From Chitinophagaceae bacterium (lineage in GTDB: Bacteria > Bacteroidota > Bacteroidia > Chitinophagales > Chitinophagaceae), in NCBI GenBank assembly GCA_023957155.1, contig JAMLHK010000011.1, positions 1-64,000 of the forward strand: a DNA stretch of 64,000 nucleotides, in the 5' to 3' direction. Under the pieces are notes generated by a model. It was not told where the DNA came from and made no database searches. It saw nothing but the letters and a program-made list of their open reading frames with translations. A program made the position numbers and the translations under genes. Shown one piece after another: positions 26,544 through 35,616 of this stretch. How positions within the stretch are numbered: the stretch's first letter is position 1; each line of letters opens with the position of its first letter.

Positions 26544-28988
26544 TTAATCAGGAATACTGTTCATAGTATACCAGGCTTCTGTAGACCATAGTGGTTGGTT
26601 GGCTTCACTCAGTACTACTTTCCTGTCCAATCGAACATATAATATATGTTCCGGTTTCATCCCCGGCAATTCCAGCAATACCTTTCTCCTGTCTGCAGAT
26701 AGTCTTATGCTTTTAATGTCTAATTTTTCTTCATTCATCTTAGGACCACCATAATTTTCCGTAGGTTGATACCACCACTGCTTAATAGTATAATCAGATA
26801 ATTCATTACCTGATGTATTACTCAGAGGAGAAGTAAATTCTATTTCGATCCCATTATGTTTTGCCCTTATAGCTAACATTTCAAAAACAGCTGTGTGGTT
26901 ATATTCCAACCTTTGCAAACCGTAGGTTAATTTACCCGGGTGCCCCCAATTACCACTTGATCCTATTCCGCCAGCATATAATGCACTATCTGGTCCCCAT
27001 ATCATTCTGTTTATACCTGCTTCCAGTCCCTGACTGAACCTGAATACAGCACCCTGGTATTTTCCGTTTACTTTTTCGGCAAACACTCTTTTTATTCCGC
27101 CATGCGTAACATCTCCGTATATCATCTGGTTTTTATAAGGACCTTTATTCAACACTGTTACCTGGCTTGGAGAATTTGCTATTTCGCCCTGGGGCAACCA
27201 TACTACCGGCATAGTTGAGCTAAGCCCTTTCGTGCCTTCAAAATCAACTGATCTTGATCCATACCAGGCGCCGGTCTGCATATGAACAATTTTGTTGGCA
27301 GGGAGCCAGTCGCCCTGATTATCTGCTATGAAAATTTCATTATCCACTCCTATACCTATTCCGTTAGGGGTACGTAAACCGCTTGCTATAAAAGAACAGG
27401 ATCCATCCTTCCGTGATATTTTGATGACTTTTCCCCTGTCTGGTATTTGGGGTTGCGCGCTGGAACCTCCGTAATTGACAGCCGTTGCGAGTGTAGCATA
27501 AAAAAATCCGTCTCTATAAATCAACCCGAAAGCAAATTCATGAAAGTTGTCGGACACTTTCCAGCTATTGCATACTGTTTCATATTCATCAATTATTTCA
27601 TCCCGGTCATTATCCTTCAAATGGGTGAGTTCCTGCTTTTGTAAAACATATATCTCACCATCCACTACTTTTAAGCCCAGGGGCTCCGCAAGGCCCGAGG
27701 CTATTCTTTTCACAGTTATGGCTGTGCTGTCTTTTTGCCTGAGCCCATCAAGAACATATACTGATCCTTCCGGATCCCAGGTGCAGATTACCATTCTGCC
27801 ATCCGGTAAAAAATCCATCCCCCCTACCCGCGGATGCAAGCCGGCTGGTCGTGCCTGTGATAAAGTGAAAGCAGGATGTACATCCTTCAACGGCGCTCCA
27901 TCACCCGGATATTCTTCTGTTTTCTGCCCGGGGTCATTAAATACAACGCCTGTGTTCTCTCTTTTTCCAGACTGATGGTGAGTAGCAGAATCCATTGCAA
28001 TAATAAAATCAACAAGTGCTTTGGCTTGGTCAAAGTTAAGATCAGGATGGGGAGTCATAGGAACATTTCCCCAGTTACCTGAACCGCCATTGATGATTTT
28101 CATCGCCAGCCTGTCTACGTATTCACCGGCATTAGCTGCATACCGGCGGGCAATATCCAGATAAGCAGGACCGACAGTATGAACATCTTTGTTATGGCAA
28201 CCAGCGCAATCTTTGTTTTCCAGCAATGCTTGCGCCCCGGTTGCTTCCTTTACGTCCTCTCCGTGTTCTATAACCACCGGGCGTGCATATACCTGCAAAA
28301 AAAAGGTTTCCTCTTTATTCAGCACTAACCTGCCTCTCACATTTTTTTCCTTCTGGTTTGTAACAATTTCAAAATGACCATTTGTTTTATATGAATATAG
28401 TTGTGAGCCCTCTCCTGCCTGCAAATCAATCAAAACATCTGTATTCTCCGGTAACCGGGAAATTGTAAACCGCCGTTCAAAACCCAGTTTTGTAGTATCA
28501 CCGTCTATTGCAAAATATTCGGGTGTTTCCTGTACATATATTGTATCACGCAGGTAACATAAATTGTATTTCAATGAAACCTGTTGGCTATTGAATACAT
28601 GTCCCTTATAAATAACATCCGGAACAATGGTGCTTCCATTGATACGGATGCTCCATGGTTTTTTTGCAGGCTCTTCTATAAAACTGTGTCCTTGCGATGA
28701 GGGTTGAAAGCCGTGGACCTCATTGTATACTGCCCCGTCATAATTGATCCTGCCCTGCCATACTTTGTATAAAGCCCCCAATTGCGTACTGTAGGCTACA
28801 TATATATTTTTGTTTAGCGCAATATTGATCATCCTTGGTCGCTTGTCTAACACAGATCTTGTTACCCATACTTCGTTGGGACGTTCAATTTTTACCGGTG
28901 ATTCATTACAGGCTAAAAGAAAAAGCCCGATAGCAACAGACGATATGTTTATCAAATAATCAATATTGTATCTTTTTCTTTTACACAT
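26544..28988 (-). CDS. lipoprotein with cytochrome c and beta-propeller (dehydrogenase-like)
   Basis: 814 residues: lipoprotein signal with lipobox LLAC (Cys27), an N-terminal beta-rich domain (about 35-245), a class I cytochrome c (about 250-335) and a six-bladed propeller of the sugar-dehydrogenase/NHL kind (about 365-710). A C-terminal beta-sandwich closes it (about 715-814). The heme site is CAGCH (261-265), and the axial Met311 stands in WGNVPMTPH. Such fusions are thought to oxidise sugars or bind them while passing electrons to the respiratory chain at the outer face of a membrane. It follows rhaT after 12 bases, so co-transcription with sugar uptake is likely. Substrate unknown. Confidence 0.82.
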   Translation of the reverse strand: MCKRKRYNIDYLINISSVAIGLFLLACNESPVKIERPNEVWVTRSVLDKRPRMINIALNKNIYVAYSTQLGALYKVWQGRINYDGAVYNEVHGFQPSSQGHSFIEEPAKKPWSIRINGSTIVPDVIYKGHVFNSQQVSLKYNLCYLRDTIYVQETPEYFAIDGDTTKLGFERRFTISRLPENTDVLIDLQAGEGSQLYSYKTNGHFEIVTNQKEKNVRGRLVLNKEETFFLQVYARPVVIEHGEDVKEATGAQALLENKDCAGCHNKDVHTVGPAYLDIARRYAANAGEYVDRLAMKIINGGSGNWGNVPMTPHPDLNFDQAKALVDFIIAMDSATHHQSGKRENTGVVFNDPGQKTEEYPGDGAPLKDVHPAFTLSQARPAGLHPRVGGMDFLPDGRMVICTWDPEGSVYVLDGLRQKDSTAITVKRIASGLAEPLGLKVVDGEIYVLQKQELTHLKDNDRDEIIDEYETVCNSWKVSDNFHEFAFGLIYRDGFFYATLATAVNYGGSSAQPQIPDRGKVIKISRKDGSCSFIASGLRTPNGIGIGVDNEIFIADNQGDWLPANKIVHMQTGAWYGSRSVDFEGTKGLSSTMPVVWLPQGEIANSPSQVTVLNKGPYKNQMIYGDVTHGGIKRVFAEKVNGKYQGAVFRFSQGLEAGINRMIWGPDSALYAGGIGSSGNWGHPGKLTYGLQRLEYNHTAVFEMLAIRAKHNGIEIEFTSPLSNTSGNELSDYTIKQWWYQPTENYGGPKMNEEKLDIKSIRLSADRRKVLLELPGMKPEHILYVRLDRKVVLSEANQPLWSTEAWYTMNSIPD

Positions 28989-29000
28989 TGTTTAATTATT

Positions 29001-30050
29001 TTAAATACCTGCCATATTATTACCCGCCCCAATTAAAACAACGGAAAGCATTAAAGCGATGATACCCAACCACAGGTAGAACTTTGTCTTTTTGCTGACC
29101 GCCTTCCACTCTTTTAATACCACTCCCCATAAATTGCTGAAGATGATGATGGAAGCCATGTGAATGCTCCAGCTTGCAAAATCATATTGTCCCATTTTGG
29201 TAGCGCCCATTCCATAAAAGAAGAATTGTCCGTACCACATCAAACCACTCAGGAAAGCAAGAAAATAATTCCGGGTAAGCGTCTTAGAAGGCTTTATGGT
29301 ATAGTCACCAAAAGTTTTGTTTTTAAAACTGGTGATAAGATTATATATAAGATTGGAAGTGAAGCCGCCGGCAAGCGCCAATACGAAAATGGGAATGTTC
29401 ACAAATACGGCATCGGTGCCCATTAGCGCCGCCTGCCGGGCTATAGGCGCCCCTGCTGTTATGGCAAAGGCCATGCAGGCACTTAATACGCCGCCCATCA
29501 GCGCCATGATAAAGCCTTTGAATGCGGAAAACTCTTTTACGGAAGCTTTTTTATCGGCATCGGAAAGCATGCGGTCTTTCAGTATACCGGCATAGCCGCA
29601 ACATGCTACACCCGCTATGCAAATGATGAAGCCGGTTAATATCACTGCTCCGGAAGCCGTGGTAAAAAGCAGCCCGATCTTATCCTGCATTACTGCCGGA
29701 ATGATCGTGCCTACAATAGCAGAAACGCCCAGGCAAATGGACTGCCCCAACGCAAGTCCCAGGTATCTTAACCCCAGCCCCGCCAACAATCCGCCAAAAC
29801 CCCACAAGAACCCATATATATAAGTCCAGGTTTTGGCTCTGAAAGAGCTGGCTGAAAGTATTTCCCATAAGGCCGGGGAGGTGATCAGTCCGCCGATGGT
29901 AGGCATGATCATCCATGCCACAAATCCGAGTACGATCCAGTAGGTACCCCAGGACCATTTGCGCACACCATTATAGGGAACATAAAAGCTTGCAGAGGAA
30001 AATCCTCCGATCGAATGATAAATAATGCCCAGTATTTGTTCCATAAACAA
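29001..30050 (-). CDS. rhaT: L-rhamnose/proton symporter
   Basis: 349 residues with ten hydrophobic segments and no signal peptide. The beginning (GIIYHSIGGFSSASFYVPYN, then VRKWSWGTYWIVLGFVAWMI) matches the RhaT family, as do LGLRYLGLALGQSICLG and the late MWYGQFFFYGMGATKMG. RhaT imports L-rhamnose with a proton across the inner membrane. It lies 12 bases before the cytochrome/propeller gene, and 367 bases after the mutarotase-like gene; that gap contains a long nested inverted repeat. With the RhaM gene 1.3 kb away it makes rhamnose a probable product of this locus, although rhaA, rhaD and the kinase are not in the minus-strand block. Confidence 0.92.
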   Translation of the reverse strand: MFMEQILGIIYHSIGGFSSASFYVPYNGVRKWSWGTYWIVLGFVAWMIMPTIGGLITSPALWEILSASSFRAKTWTYIYGFLWGFGGLLAGLGLRYLGLALGQSICLGVSAIVGTIIPAVMQDKIGLLFTTASGAVILTGFIICIAGVACCGYAGILKDRMLSDADKKASVKEFSAFKGFIMALMGGVLSACMAFAITAGAPIARQAALMGTDAVFVNIPIFVLALAGGFTSNLIYNLITSFKNKTFGDYTIKPSKTLTRNYFLAFLSGLMWYGQFFFYGMGATKMGQYDFASWSIHMASIIIFSNLWGVVLKEWKAVSKKTKFYLWLGIIALMLSVVLIGAGNNMAGI

Positions 30051-30091
30051 GATAAATATTATAGCCGGTTATTTATTACAGGTGGCAGTGC

Positions 30092-30385
30092 GCGCATTTC
30101 AAATTTTCGCCGATTGGTGGTGACACTATCGCCGTCAACCTAATAAATCTAAGTGCTCAGATACCCCGGATGGGGTTTAATTTGAATAGCCATCGGTGTA
30201 ACCGATGATATATTTGTGCATTTTTACATTGAACCCCTACGGGGTTCAACAAAAACTTCGACATTTTGCCCCCCAACAAAGTTGGGGGCTATTCAAATTA
30301 AAGCCCTCCGGGCTTAAGTTGACGGCTATGGTGGTGACACCAACCGGTGTCTCACCGCCCACGAGATAGAAAATTTGAAATGCGC
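30092..30385. repeat. nested inverted-repeat element with 17-bp terminal inverted repeats
   Basis: GCGCATTTCAAATTTTC (30092-30108) and its exact reverse complement (30369-30385) bound 294 bases made almost entirely of smaller inverted repeats. One is a 15-base pair of arms, 30177-30191 with 30287-30301. Hairpins lie at 30163-30176 (ACCCC/GGGGT), 30192-30206 (ATCGGT/ACCGAT), 30231-30247 (GAACCCC/GGGGTTC), 30268-30289 (GCCCCC.AAC/GTTGGGGGC) and 30302-30316 (AAGCCC/GGGCTT). It encodes no protein. It looks like a MITE-like or other short mobile palindromic element, or a folded RNA, in the gap between rhaT and the mutarotase-like gene. Confidence 0.75.
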
Positions 30386-30417
30386 CCATTGGCAGGTTGT
30401 ATTAAAAGACCACACAA

Positions 30418-31374
30418 TTAGTTGAAATCTGATAACGGTCCATAGCTGGTTTCCACCTCTACGGACAGCACCGTTCCCGGTACTATTATTTCCGGGCATC
30501 CTCCTACTGCTTCAATTTCCATAAATCCCGAATTATCATTGTACATGCTGAATCTAACACCACGGGAATCTGGTTCACACCCGGGATCCGCATCACGTAT
30601 ATCAATATAAGATTGAGCCGGATCAATTTTTTTTGCCGTTCGTTTTACGGTCAGCCCCTGCTGAACATGGTGAAATGCGATCCAGGGAACCGAGGGCGAC
30701 AACCCTGCCTGGAATCTTTTCTTCCCGTCTGCCGGCACTTCCATCATTTCGTTGGAGAGCAGGCACTCACCTGCAATGGTTTCGCTGTACAGATCCCACA
30801 GCTCCCCCGGATCACTGCAGGGAAAGGTTACTTTTCCCCTGTAATCCGTATCAAACTGGCAAAGCGTCCAGGGTGCGATAATAGCCTCTGAAGCATCTAA
30901 AACCTTCTTTCCGGTATACGTGATAGACTCCTTTACATTGACGATAACCTTATTTTCATCTCCGGCTACACGAATATCCCTTCCAAATAATGTAGAGAGC
31001 CCTATGCCCCTGTTATTCACGAGGTCGATCTCCGCTTCTACAAGGACCCTTCCTTCTTCATTTTGCCTCACCTGGTATCTGGCAAACCGTACACCCGGAG
31101 CTACTCTCCATTTTCCGGTAGGATACTGGTACCCCATGGTGGTTCCTTCCGGTGCAGGCCATAATACATCCCCTCCGGGGTTGTGGTAGGTATCCTGGTC
31201 GCTGTGAAAACGGATGGCATCGGTATTTACCCGGTTAACAACCTCTCCCTTCCAAACAGTAAAGAGCCGGCCCTCCATATCCAGTGCAACAAGCACCCCC
31301 GCCCGGTGGCTGCCAATAAAATGGGTTCTTTTGCCGGCTTGATCAAAAGCTGCCAGCAGATCGTTGATATGCAT
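30418..31374 (-). CDS. mutarotase-like/DUF6786-type protein
   Basis: 318 residues, all beta-rich, with no signal peptide. I do not place it with certainty. HFIGSHRAGVLVALDMEGRL, IAPWTLCQFDTDYRGKVTF and GFMEIEAVGG recall the galactose-mutarotase-like fold and DUF6786-type proteins of Bacteroidota, which may act on the anomeric centre of a sugar or on a sugar-linked substrate. Eight bases or fewer separate it from rhaM upstream, so it is part of the tight M24-deacetylase-rhaM block. A cytoplasmic epimerase or mutarotase role beside RhaM is reasonable but inferred. Confidence 0.5.
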   Translation of the reverse strand: MHINDLLAAFDQAGKRTHFIGSHRAGVLVALDMEGRLFTVWKGEVVNRVNTDAIRFHSDQDTYHNPGGDVLWPAPEGTTMGYQYPTGKWRVAPGVRFARYQVRQNEEGRVLVEAEIDLVNNRGIGLSTLFGRDIRVAGDENKVIVNVKESITYTGKKVLDASEAIIAPWTLCQFDTDYRGKVTFPCSDPGELWDLYSETIAGECLLSNEMMEVPADGKKRFQAGLSPSVPWIAFHHVQQGLTVKRTAKKIDPAQSYIDIRDADPGCEPDSRGVRFSMYNDNSGFMEIEAVGGCPEIIVPGTVLSVEVETSYGPLSDFN

Positions 31375-31381
31375 TGCTCAG

Positions 31382-31702
31382 TTATTGTAAGTGAAAAACT
31401 TCCGTTAGCATTTCTTCTTTGGCTTTCGTGCTGCTTTCATTTTCACATTCTAAAAACGAAGTCATCAATAACCACCATCGCCGGCATACCTCCTGCTCAG
31501 CGAGCTTTTCAAAAAGCGCTTCGTCTTCCACCTCGAGGTAGCCGAAAAGTTGTTGTGAGCCTTCCCTGTAAAAAATGGAATAGTTGGTAACCCCATGCCG
31601 TTGGAGTTGTTCCTTCAGTTCCGGCCATATAGGGTTGTGGTGACGAATATATTCCTCTATCTTCCCCTCTTTAGCATGAATTACAAAGGCTTTCCTGATC
31701 AT
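31382..31702 (-). CDS. rhaM: L-rhamnose mutarotase
   Basis: 106 residues of the dimeric alpha-beta RhaM fold. RKAFVIHAKEGKIEEYIRHH at the start, then NPIWPELKEQLQRHGVTNYS and a Trp pair near residue 76 (CRRWWLLM) match the family, including the His and Trp residues that line the sugar site. It interconverts alpha- and beta-L-rhamnose in the cytoplasm. The start codon overlaps the deacetylase stop by four bases (ATGA), which indicates translational coupling. The end is slightly atypical, since Bacteroidota RhaM usually ends in EVFHL after a short loop and here a Q follows. Confidence 0.9.
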   Translation of the reverse strand: MIRKAFVIHAKEGKIEEYIRHHNPIWPELKEQLQRHGVTNYSIFYREGSQQLFGYLEVEDEALFEKLAEQEVCRRWWLLMTSFLECENESSTKAKEEMLTEVFHLQ

Positions 31703-32628
31703 GTGCTCATTTTGTTTTCTTTAAATTCCCGTGCCAGCTCACCGGCTGTTATAAAGCGTCCTCCGCGATCAAGCAATAAACCACACAGGGCATCAAGCTC
31801 TGCAATGGCTTTGGGACCGCAGTTTTCCACTATAAAGGGTAGGGGAGTAACCATACATTCCCCGAAATCCATTGCTCCCTGCGGCATTGGGTAAAATTCC
31901 CAGGGATGAAAATAAAAGCAGAGCACAGGTCTTTCCCCTTTATTCCGCACATAGCGCAAAAAACTATCTGCCTTTTCCATTACAGCGGTGGCAGACTTTG
32001 TTCTGAAGAGCGGCCATTGATCGCGATCGCGCTGAAAGGGATCATTACTTTCCATTTCCAGGTCGCAGAAGTTGGGGATCTCCACAATGTTCATTGTGCC
32101 TTTTTTTGTCCAGTCCTTTGCGGAAGGATGGTATGGAACAACTGGCTCTCCGTAATAATAAAGCGGTAAAGAAGCGTCTGAGATATAACCCAGCAACTCC
32201 AGCACATTCACTACCTGTGTGCTGCCCCATAGCCGGGGACAACGGAAACTTACCGGTTGCTCACCAATGATATCTTCGATAATACGGGTGGCATCTTTTA
32301 ACCTTCCCTCCACTTCATACGGGAGTATCGGCCAGTTATTGGGCAGGGGAAAGATGGGATCTCCAAGCGTTTCATGGAGCAGCCCGTGACAACCTGTTTC
32401 ATGCCCGGCGCCTTTTACTTTCTTTACCATTTCCGGATTGTGCATCGCAGCATGACCTGTCCAGTAAAAAGTTGCGGGAATATTGTGCTTCTTCAGAATA
32501 TCAAGTATAGGATCCGTGCCCTTCTGCACACCTTCATAGAAGGTGGTATAGGAGCCGATATCAGTTTCCATGTCGAAGCCCAGCACAATATCAAATGGCG
32601 TAGTATTTTTAACTTGTAATTGATCCAT
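31699..32628 (-). CDS. NodB-type polysaccharide deacetylase-family protein
   Basis: 309 residues, no signal peptide. NodB-domain motifs are visible: IVLGFDMETDIGSY (catalytic/metal Asp19 and Asp23), GAGHETGCHGLLHE (metal His81 and His85), VSFRCPRLWGST (Arg-containing motif 3) and LCFYFHPWEF near the end. Metal-dependent deacetylases of this kind remove N- or O-acetyl groups, and a cytoplasmic group works on small amides (allantoinase-like). Lacking a signal, this one probably acts on an imported product. It is coupled to rhaM (4-base overlap) and starts 10 bases after the M24 enzyme. The substrate may be an N-acyl compound coming from the glycan. Confidence 0.75.
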   Translation of the reverse strand: MDQLQVKNTTPFDIVLGFDMETDIGSYTTFYEGVQKGTDPILDILKKHNIPATFYWTGHAAMHNPEMVKKVKGAGHETGCHGLLHETLGDPIFPLPNNWPILPYEVEGRLKDATRIIEDIIGEQPVSFRCPRLWGSTQVVNVLELLGYISDASLPLYYYGEPVVPYHPSAKDWTKKGTMNIVEIPNFCDLEMESNDPFQRDRDQWPLFRTKSATAVMEKADSFLRYVRNKGERPVLCFYFHPWEFYPMPQGAMDFGECMVTPLPFIVENCGPKAIAELDALCGLLLDRGGRFITAGELAREFKENKMST

Positions 32629-32638
32629 AACTTCTCTT

Positions 32639-33808
32639 TTAATGATCCATAAAATGAGCGTCCATCCGGGGGCTTAAAGGAATAACACCACCATCCGTAA
32701 CCTCGTAACCGGTTTCTATGCGTAAGCCATGAAACTCGGGATGTCCGAAAAAGCTGATGTCAACACATATCATCATACCGGGTTGCAGTACATCGTTGCT
32801 GTGAGGTCCGAAAAAAGGAGATTCGGCTTCGTGCAAGCCAATGGTATGCACAAAGGGACAGACCAGGTATTGCGACAGGTTCTGCTCTTCAAAATAAGCC
32901 CTTGCAGGGGCATCCAGTTCCTTCCCCGTTTTACCGACCTTTAAACCATCCCGAGTTCTCCTAAATGCCTCCTTCAGGTGATTCACTGCTATTTGCTGCC
33001 TATCCGTATACTTTCCCGAAACAGGAAACACATCTCCCACCACACCCGCATACCCGTTTACTTTGGGAGAGATGCCGATCATTACCAGCTCACTGTCTTC
33101 CAGTACTTTTGAACTGGCTGTAGGCACCACGGCGTTAGAACGTGCGCCGCTGCCCACGATCGTGCCGAACCCAAAGCCGCTGGCACCCCGGCTTCTTACG
33201 GCGTATTCACCTGCTGCTGCTACTTCAATCTCGGATACTCCTTTTGTTGTTTTTGCTTTCATGGCGTCATAGGCATCATCGGCGAGCTTGAATGCAGCGC
33301 GGATCTGCGCTCTTTCCCATTCCGACTTTATATAACGCAGCTGCACGAACGCCTCGGTAATGTCTACCAGCTCAACTCCGCTGAAGCCTTCCACTATTTG
33401 CTGGTAACCTGCGGCAGGCATTCGCCCTGCACCTACCAGCCCAACACGTTTGATATTACCGAGCCTGCCGGTAAGCTCTTCAAATAATTTTTTAAAATCA
33501 ATGATCGTAGCGTTGGGGTACTCTTCATCAGGTACCATAAATACTGTGAAGTTCCTCGTTTCGGTGATCATGCTGTCTAACTTCGCGAAAGGCTCGCTTT
33601 CCGGCCCTCCCAGTATCATAGGTGCTCCCTGCCTGGGTACCAGCACTGCACCGCTTTCAAACTGCGGGCACCAGCCTGTGAGGTACCAGCCGTTGCCGAT
33701 ATTAAATTCATCATAATACACTAATGCAATATCCAGGTTGTTTGCAGCTAATAATTGCTGTACTTTCTCTATCCTGGCTGCTGATTCTGACTTAATTAAA
33801 TAGGCCAT
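32639..33808 (-). CDS. M24-family (creatinase/prolidase-like) enzyme with an incomplete metal site
   Basis: 389 residues: N-terminal creatinase-N domain (about 1-150) and pita-bread domain (about 160-380). Only some of the five metal ligands of M24 peptidases are found. The His is in VHTIGLHEAESP and the last Glu in LRIETGYEV. The second Asp is in VVGDVF. The first Asp position holds Gly in LVMIGISPKV, and the second-last Glu is Asp in ICVDISF. Creatinases of this fold work without metal, so a C-N hydrolase acting on a small guanidino or amide compound is more likely than an aminopeptidase. It heads a tight block with the deacetylase, rhaM and a mutarotase-like gene. Confidence 0.8.
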   Translation of the reverse strand: MAYLIKSESAARIEKVQQLLAANNLDIALVYYDEFNIGNGWYLTGWCPQFESGAVLVPRQGAPMILGGPESEPFAKLDSMITETRNFTVFMVPDEEYPNATIIDFKKLFEELTGRLGNIKRVGLVGAGRMPAAGYQQIVEGFSGVELVDITEAFVQLRYIKSEWERAQIRAAFKLADDAYDAMKAKTTKGVSEIEVAAAGEYAVRSRGASGFGFGTIVGSGARSNAVVPTASSKVLEDSELVMIGISPKVNGYAGVVGDVFPVSGKYTDRQQIAVNHLKEAFRRTRDGLKVGKTGKELDAPARAYFEEQNLSQYLVCPFVHTIGLHEAESPFFGPHSNDVLQPGMMICVDISFFGHPEFHGLRIETGYEVTDGGVIPLSPRMDAHFMDH

Positions 33809-34106
33809 GTTTTTTTCTTTAATTTTGTTCGTTAAAATATTATAGCTTATCTGTTACCGTTATAACTATTCCTAAATTGAAATTTTCAGGTTTGCTACAT
33901 GAAAAAAAGATACAGCTGTTCCCTCTTCGCAACCAGGAAGTTTCTCCCGCAGGCATAGTTTTTATTTTCCGATGCAATTCTTCTGCCACTGCATTATTTT
34001 CAGTAGCGCGGATAACAGAAATAAAACGGAAAGATTTCAAATCAGTATGACCTGTCTTTTTGAGATGCGCCTTTAATATCCTGAGTCGTCTAAAGAGACT
34101 TGTTTC
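33809..34106. other. gap before the M24 block, no gene recognised
   Basis: 298 bases on the minus-strand path between the sulfatase and the M24 gene. A 66-codon frame on the minus strand at 33840-34040 has no recognisable family and an unusual Ser/Cys-rich composition, so I do not call it. No clear hairpin or promoter was identified. Confidence 0.4.
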
Positions 34107-35546
34107 TCAGTTACCATACATGATCCACGGATCGTTTATAGTTTTTATTTTATCAAAAACCTGTTTTTTAAATTGATTGACCAGCACAGGCTGTTCGCTT
34201 GCTATATTCTTCAGTTGAAAAGGATCAGATTTATTATCGAACAGTAAGGTCCCTGTTTCCTTGCCTTCATTATTCCGTTGTATTACAAATGTGTAACGAT
34301 GATTTCTCAACCCCCGCATTCCCCCCAGTGCGTTCCAGGGGTTACAAAGCAGATAAAGCGTAAACTCAGGAGCTCCGGTCTTTTTGCCGGAGAAGTATGC
34401 CGACAGATCCTGTCCTTCAACACCAGAGGGTATTTGTTGCTCAAGGCCGATGAGCGAAAGAAGGGAAGGCATCATATCCGGCACACTGATTTGCAAATCG
34501 CTTGTTCCAGGGTTTAATTTTTCGGGCCAACGGATCACTAAAGGAATACGGAATGATTCTTCGTAAGGAACTACTTTGGCCATAAGCCCGTGGCTTCCCA
34601 TCATTTCACCATGATCCGAAGTGAACACCACTATTGTATTTTCTGCCTGCCCGCTGGCTTCCAGTGCTTTCAGTATCCGTCCGATCTGTTCGTCCACGCC
34701 CGTTACACAGGCAAAATAATCGGCCACACTTTGCCAGGCAACATTGCCTTGTTCGCCCCCGGGGACATTAGGCCTGTTTAATAGCTTTTTAACAGGGATA
34801 TCTTTGTATATTTTTTTATATTTTTCGGGAACTGCATCGTACGGACTGTGGGGCGGATTCATCGAAATGAATAAAGCCCAGGGCCTATCTGTGTTAGCTC
34901 CTATAAAGTCTACCGCCACATCCGCTTCGTGCTCCGGCGACCATTTCCCCGCAAACAAAGTGTCTTCTGCCGGCGAATCGTTTACCCAGTAATAAGGGTT
35001 GAGGTGTTCGTTGTAACACCCGTAAGCGTGCCAGAAATCAAAGCCATGCCTTTTTTCCCCCGGCGGTGTATATGCGTCCCATATACTATTTCTCCAATCG
35101 TCAACGTCTGGTCCTTTCGGAGCATCAAGGTGCCATTTGCCTATATAGCCGCAAGCATATCCGTTACTTTTCAAAACATCGGAAAAACAGGTTTCATCTT
35201 CATGTAAAAAATTTTGAAACTTACGGGTGCTCGTATTACAGTTTGTCAAAACATTATTTGAAAAGCAATACTTCCCGGTCATCAGCATTCCCCTGTAGGG
35301 AGAGCATATTGGGCGGTTGCTTACCGCATTGACAAACACGATACCCTCTTCGGCCAACTTGTCGATATAGGGAGTTTTTACAGGATCCTCTTTCATAACC
35401 CCCATTGCCTGGGCACGAAACTGATCAGGGAAGATAAAAAGCAGGTTAGGCTGTTTTACAGCTTTTTTTGAAGCATTCCCGAAAGAAAGTGTGGAAAGGA
35501 TCCCCACCAACAAAAAAAGATGATTCACCGGGAACAACATATTCAT
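34107..35546 (-). CDS. sulfatase (formylglycine-dependent, S1 family)
   Basis: 479 residues with a signal peptide. The alkaline-phosphatase-like sulfatase fold is complete: metal-binding PNLLFIFPDQ (Asp41), the formylglycine motif C-S-P-Y-R at Cys81 (RPICSPYRGMLMTGKY), GYIGKWHLDAP, FISMNPPHSPYD and VVFTSDHGEMMGSHG. It hydrolyses a sulfate ester in the periplasm after oxidation of Cys81 to formylglycine by an enzyme encoded elsewhere. It lies 70 bases after the GH3 gene and belongs with it. The carbohydrate sulfatase subfamily is not resolved; the C-terminal domain (about 390-479) is short. Confidence 0.92.
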   Translation of the reverse strand: MNMLFPVNHLFLLVGILSTLSFGNASKKAVKQPNLLFIFPDQFRAQAMGVMKEDPVKTPYIDKLAEEGIVFVNAVSNRPICSPYRGMLMTGKYCFSNNVLTNCNTSTRKFQNFLHEDETCFSDVLKSNGYACGYIGKWHLDAPKGPDVDDWRNSIWDAYTPPGEKRHGFDFWHAYGCYNEHLNPYYWVNDSPAEDTLFAGKWSPEHEADVAVDFIGANTDRPWALFISMNPPHSPYDAVPEKYKKIYKDIPVKKLLNRPNVPGGEQGNVAWQSVADYFACVTGVDEQIGRILKALEASGQAENTIVVFTSDHGEMMGSHGLMAKVVPYEESFRIPLVIRWPEKLNPGTSDLQISVPDMMPSLLSLIGLEQQIPSGVEGQDLSAYFSGKKTGAPEFTLYLLCNPWNALGGMRGLRNHRYTFVIQRNNEGKETGTLLFDNKSDPFQLKNIASEQPVLVNQFKKQVFDKIKTINDPWIMYGN

Positions 35547-35616
35547 TGTTCTGTTTTGTTTTAGTATTGAAAAGCTTTTTGTGGTTTTAATACCGGTAAT
35601 ACCTTTTAGGAATTGC

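Noticed and set aside
30092-30385. CRISPR array
   Set aside because: The repeats are inverted and nested, not direct repeats of constant size with spacers, and no cas gene is near.
33840-34040. Minus-strand 66-codon frame between sulfatase and M24 genes
   Set aside because: No family, no signal, unusual composition; probably chance.
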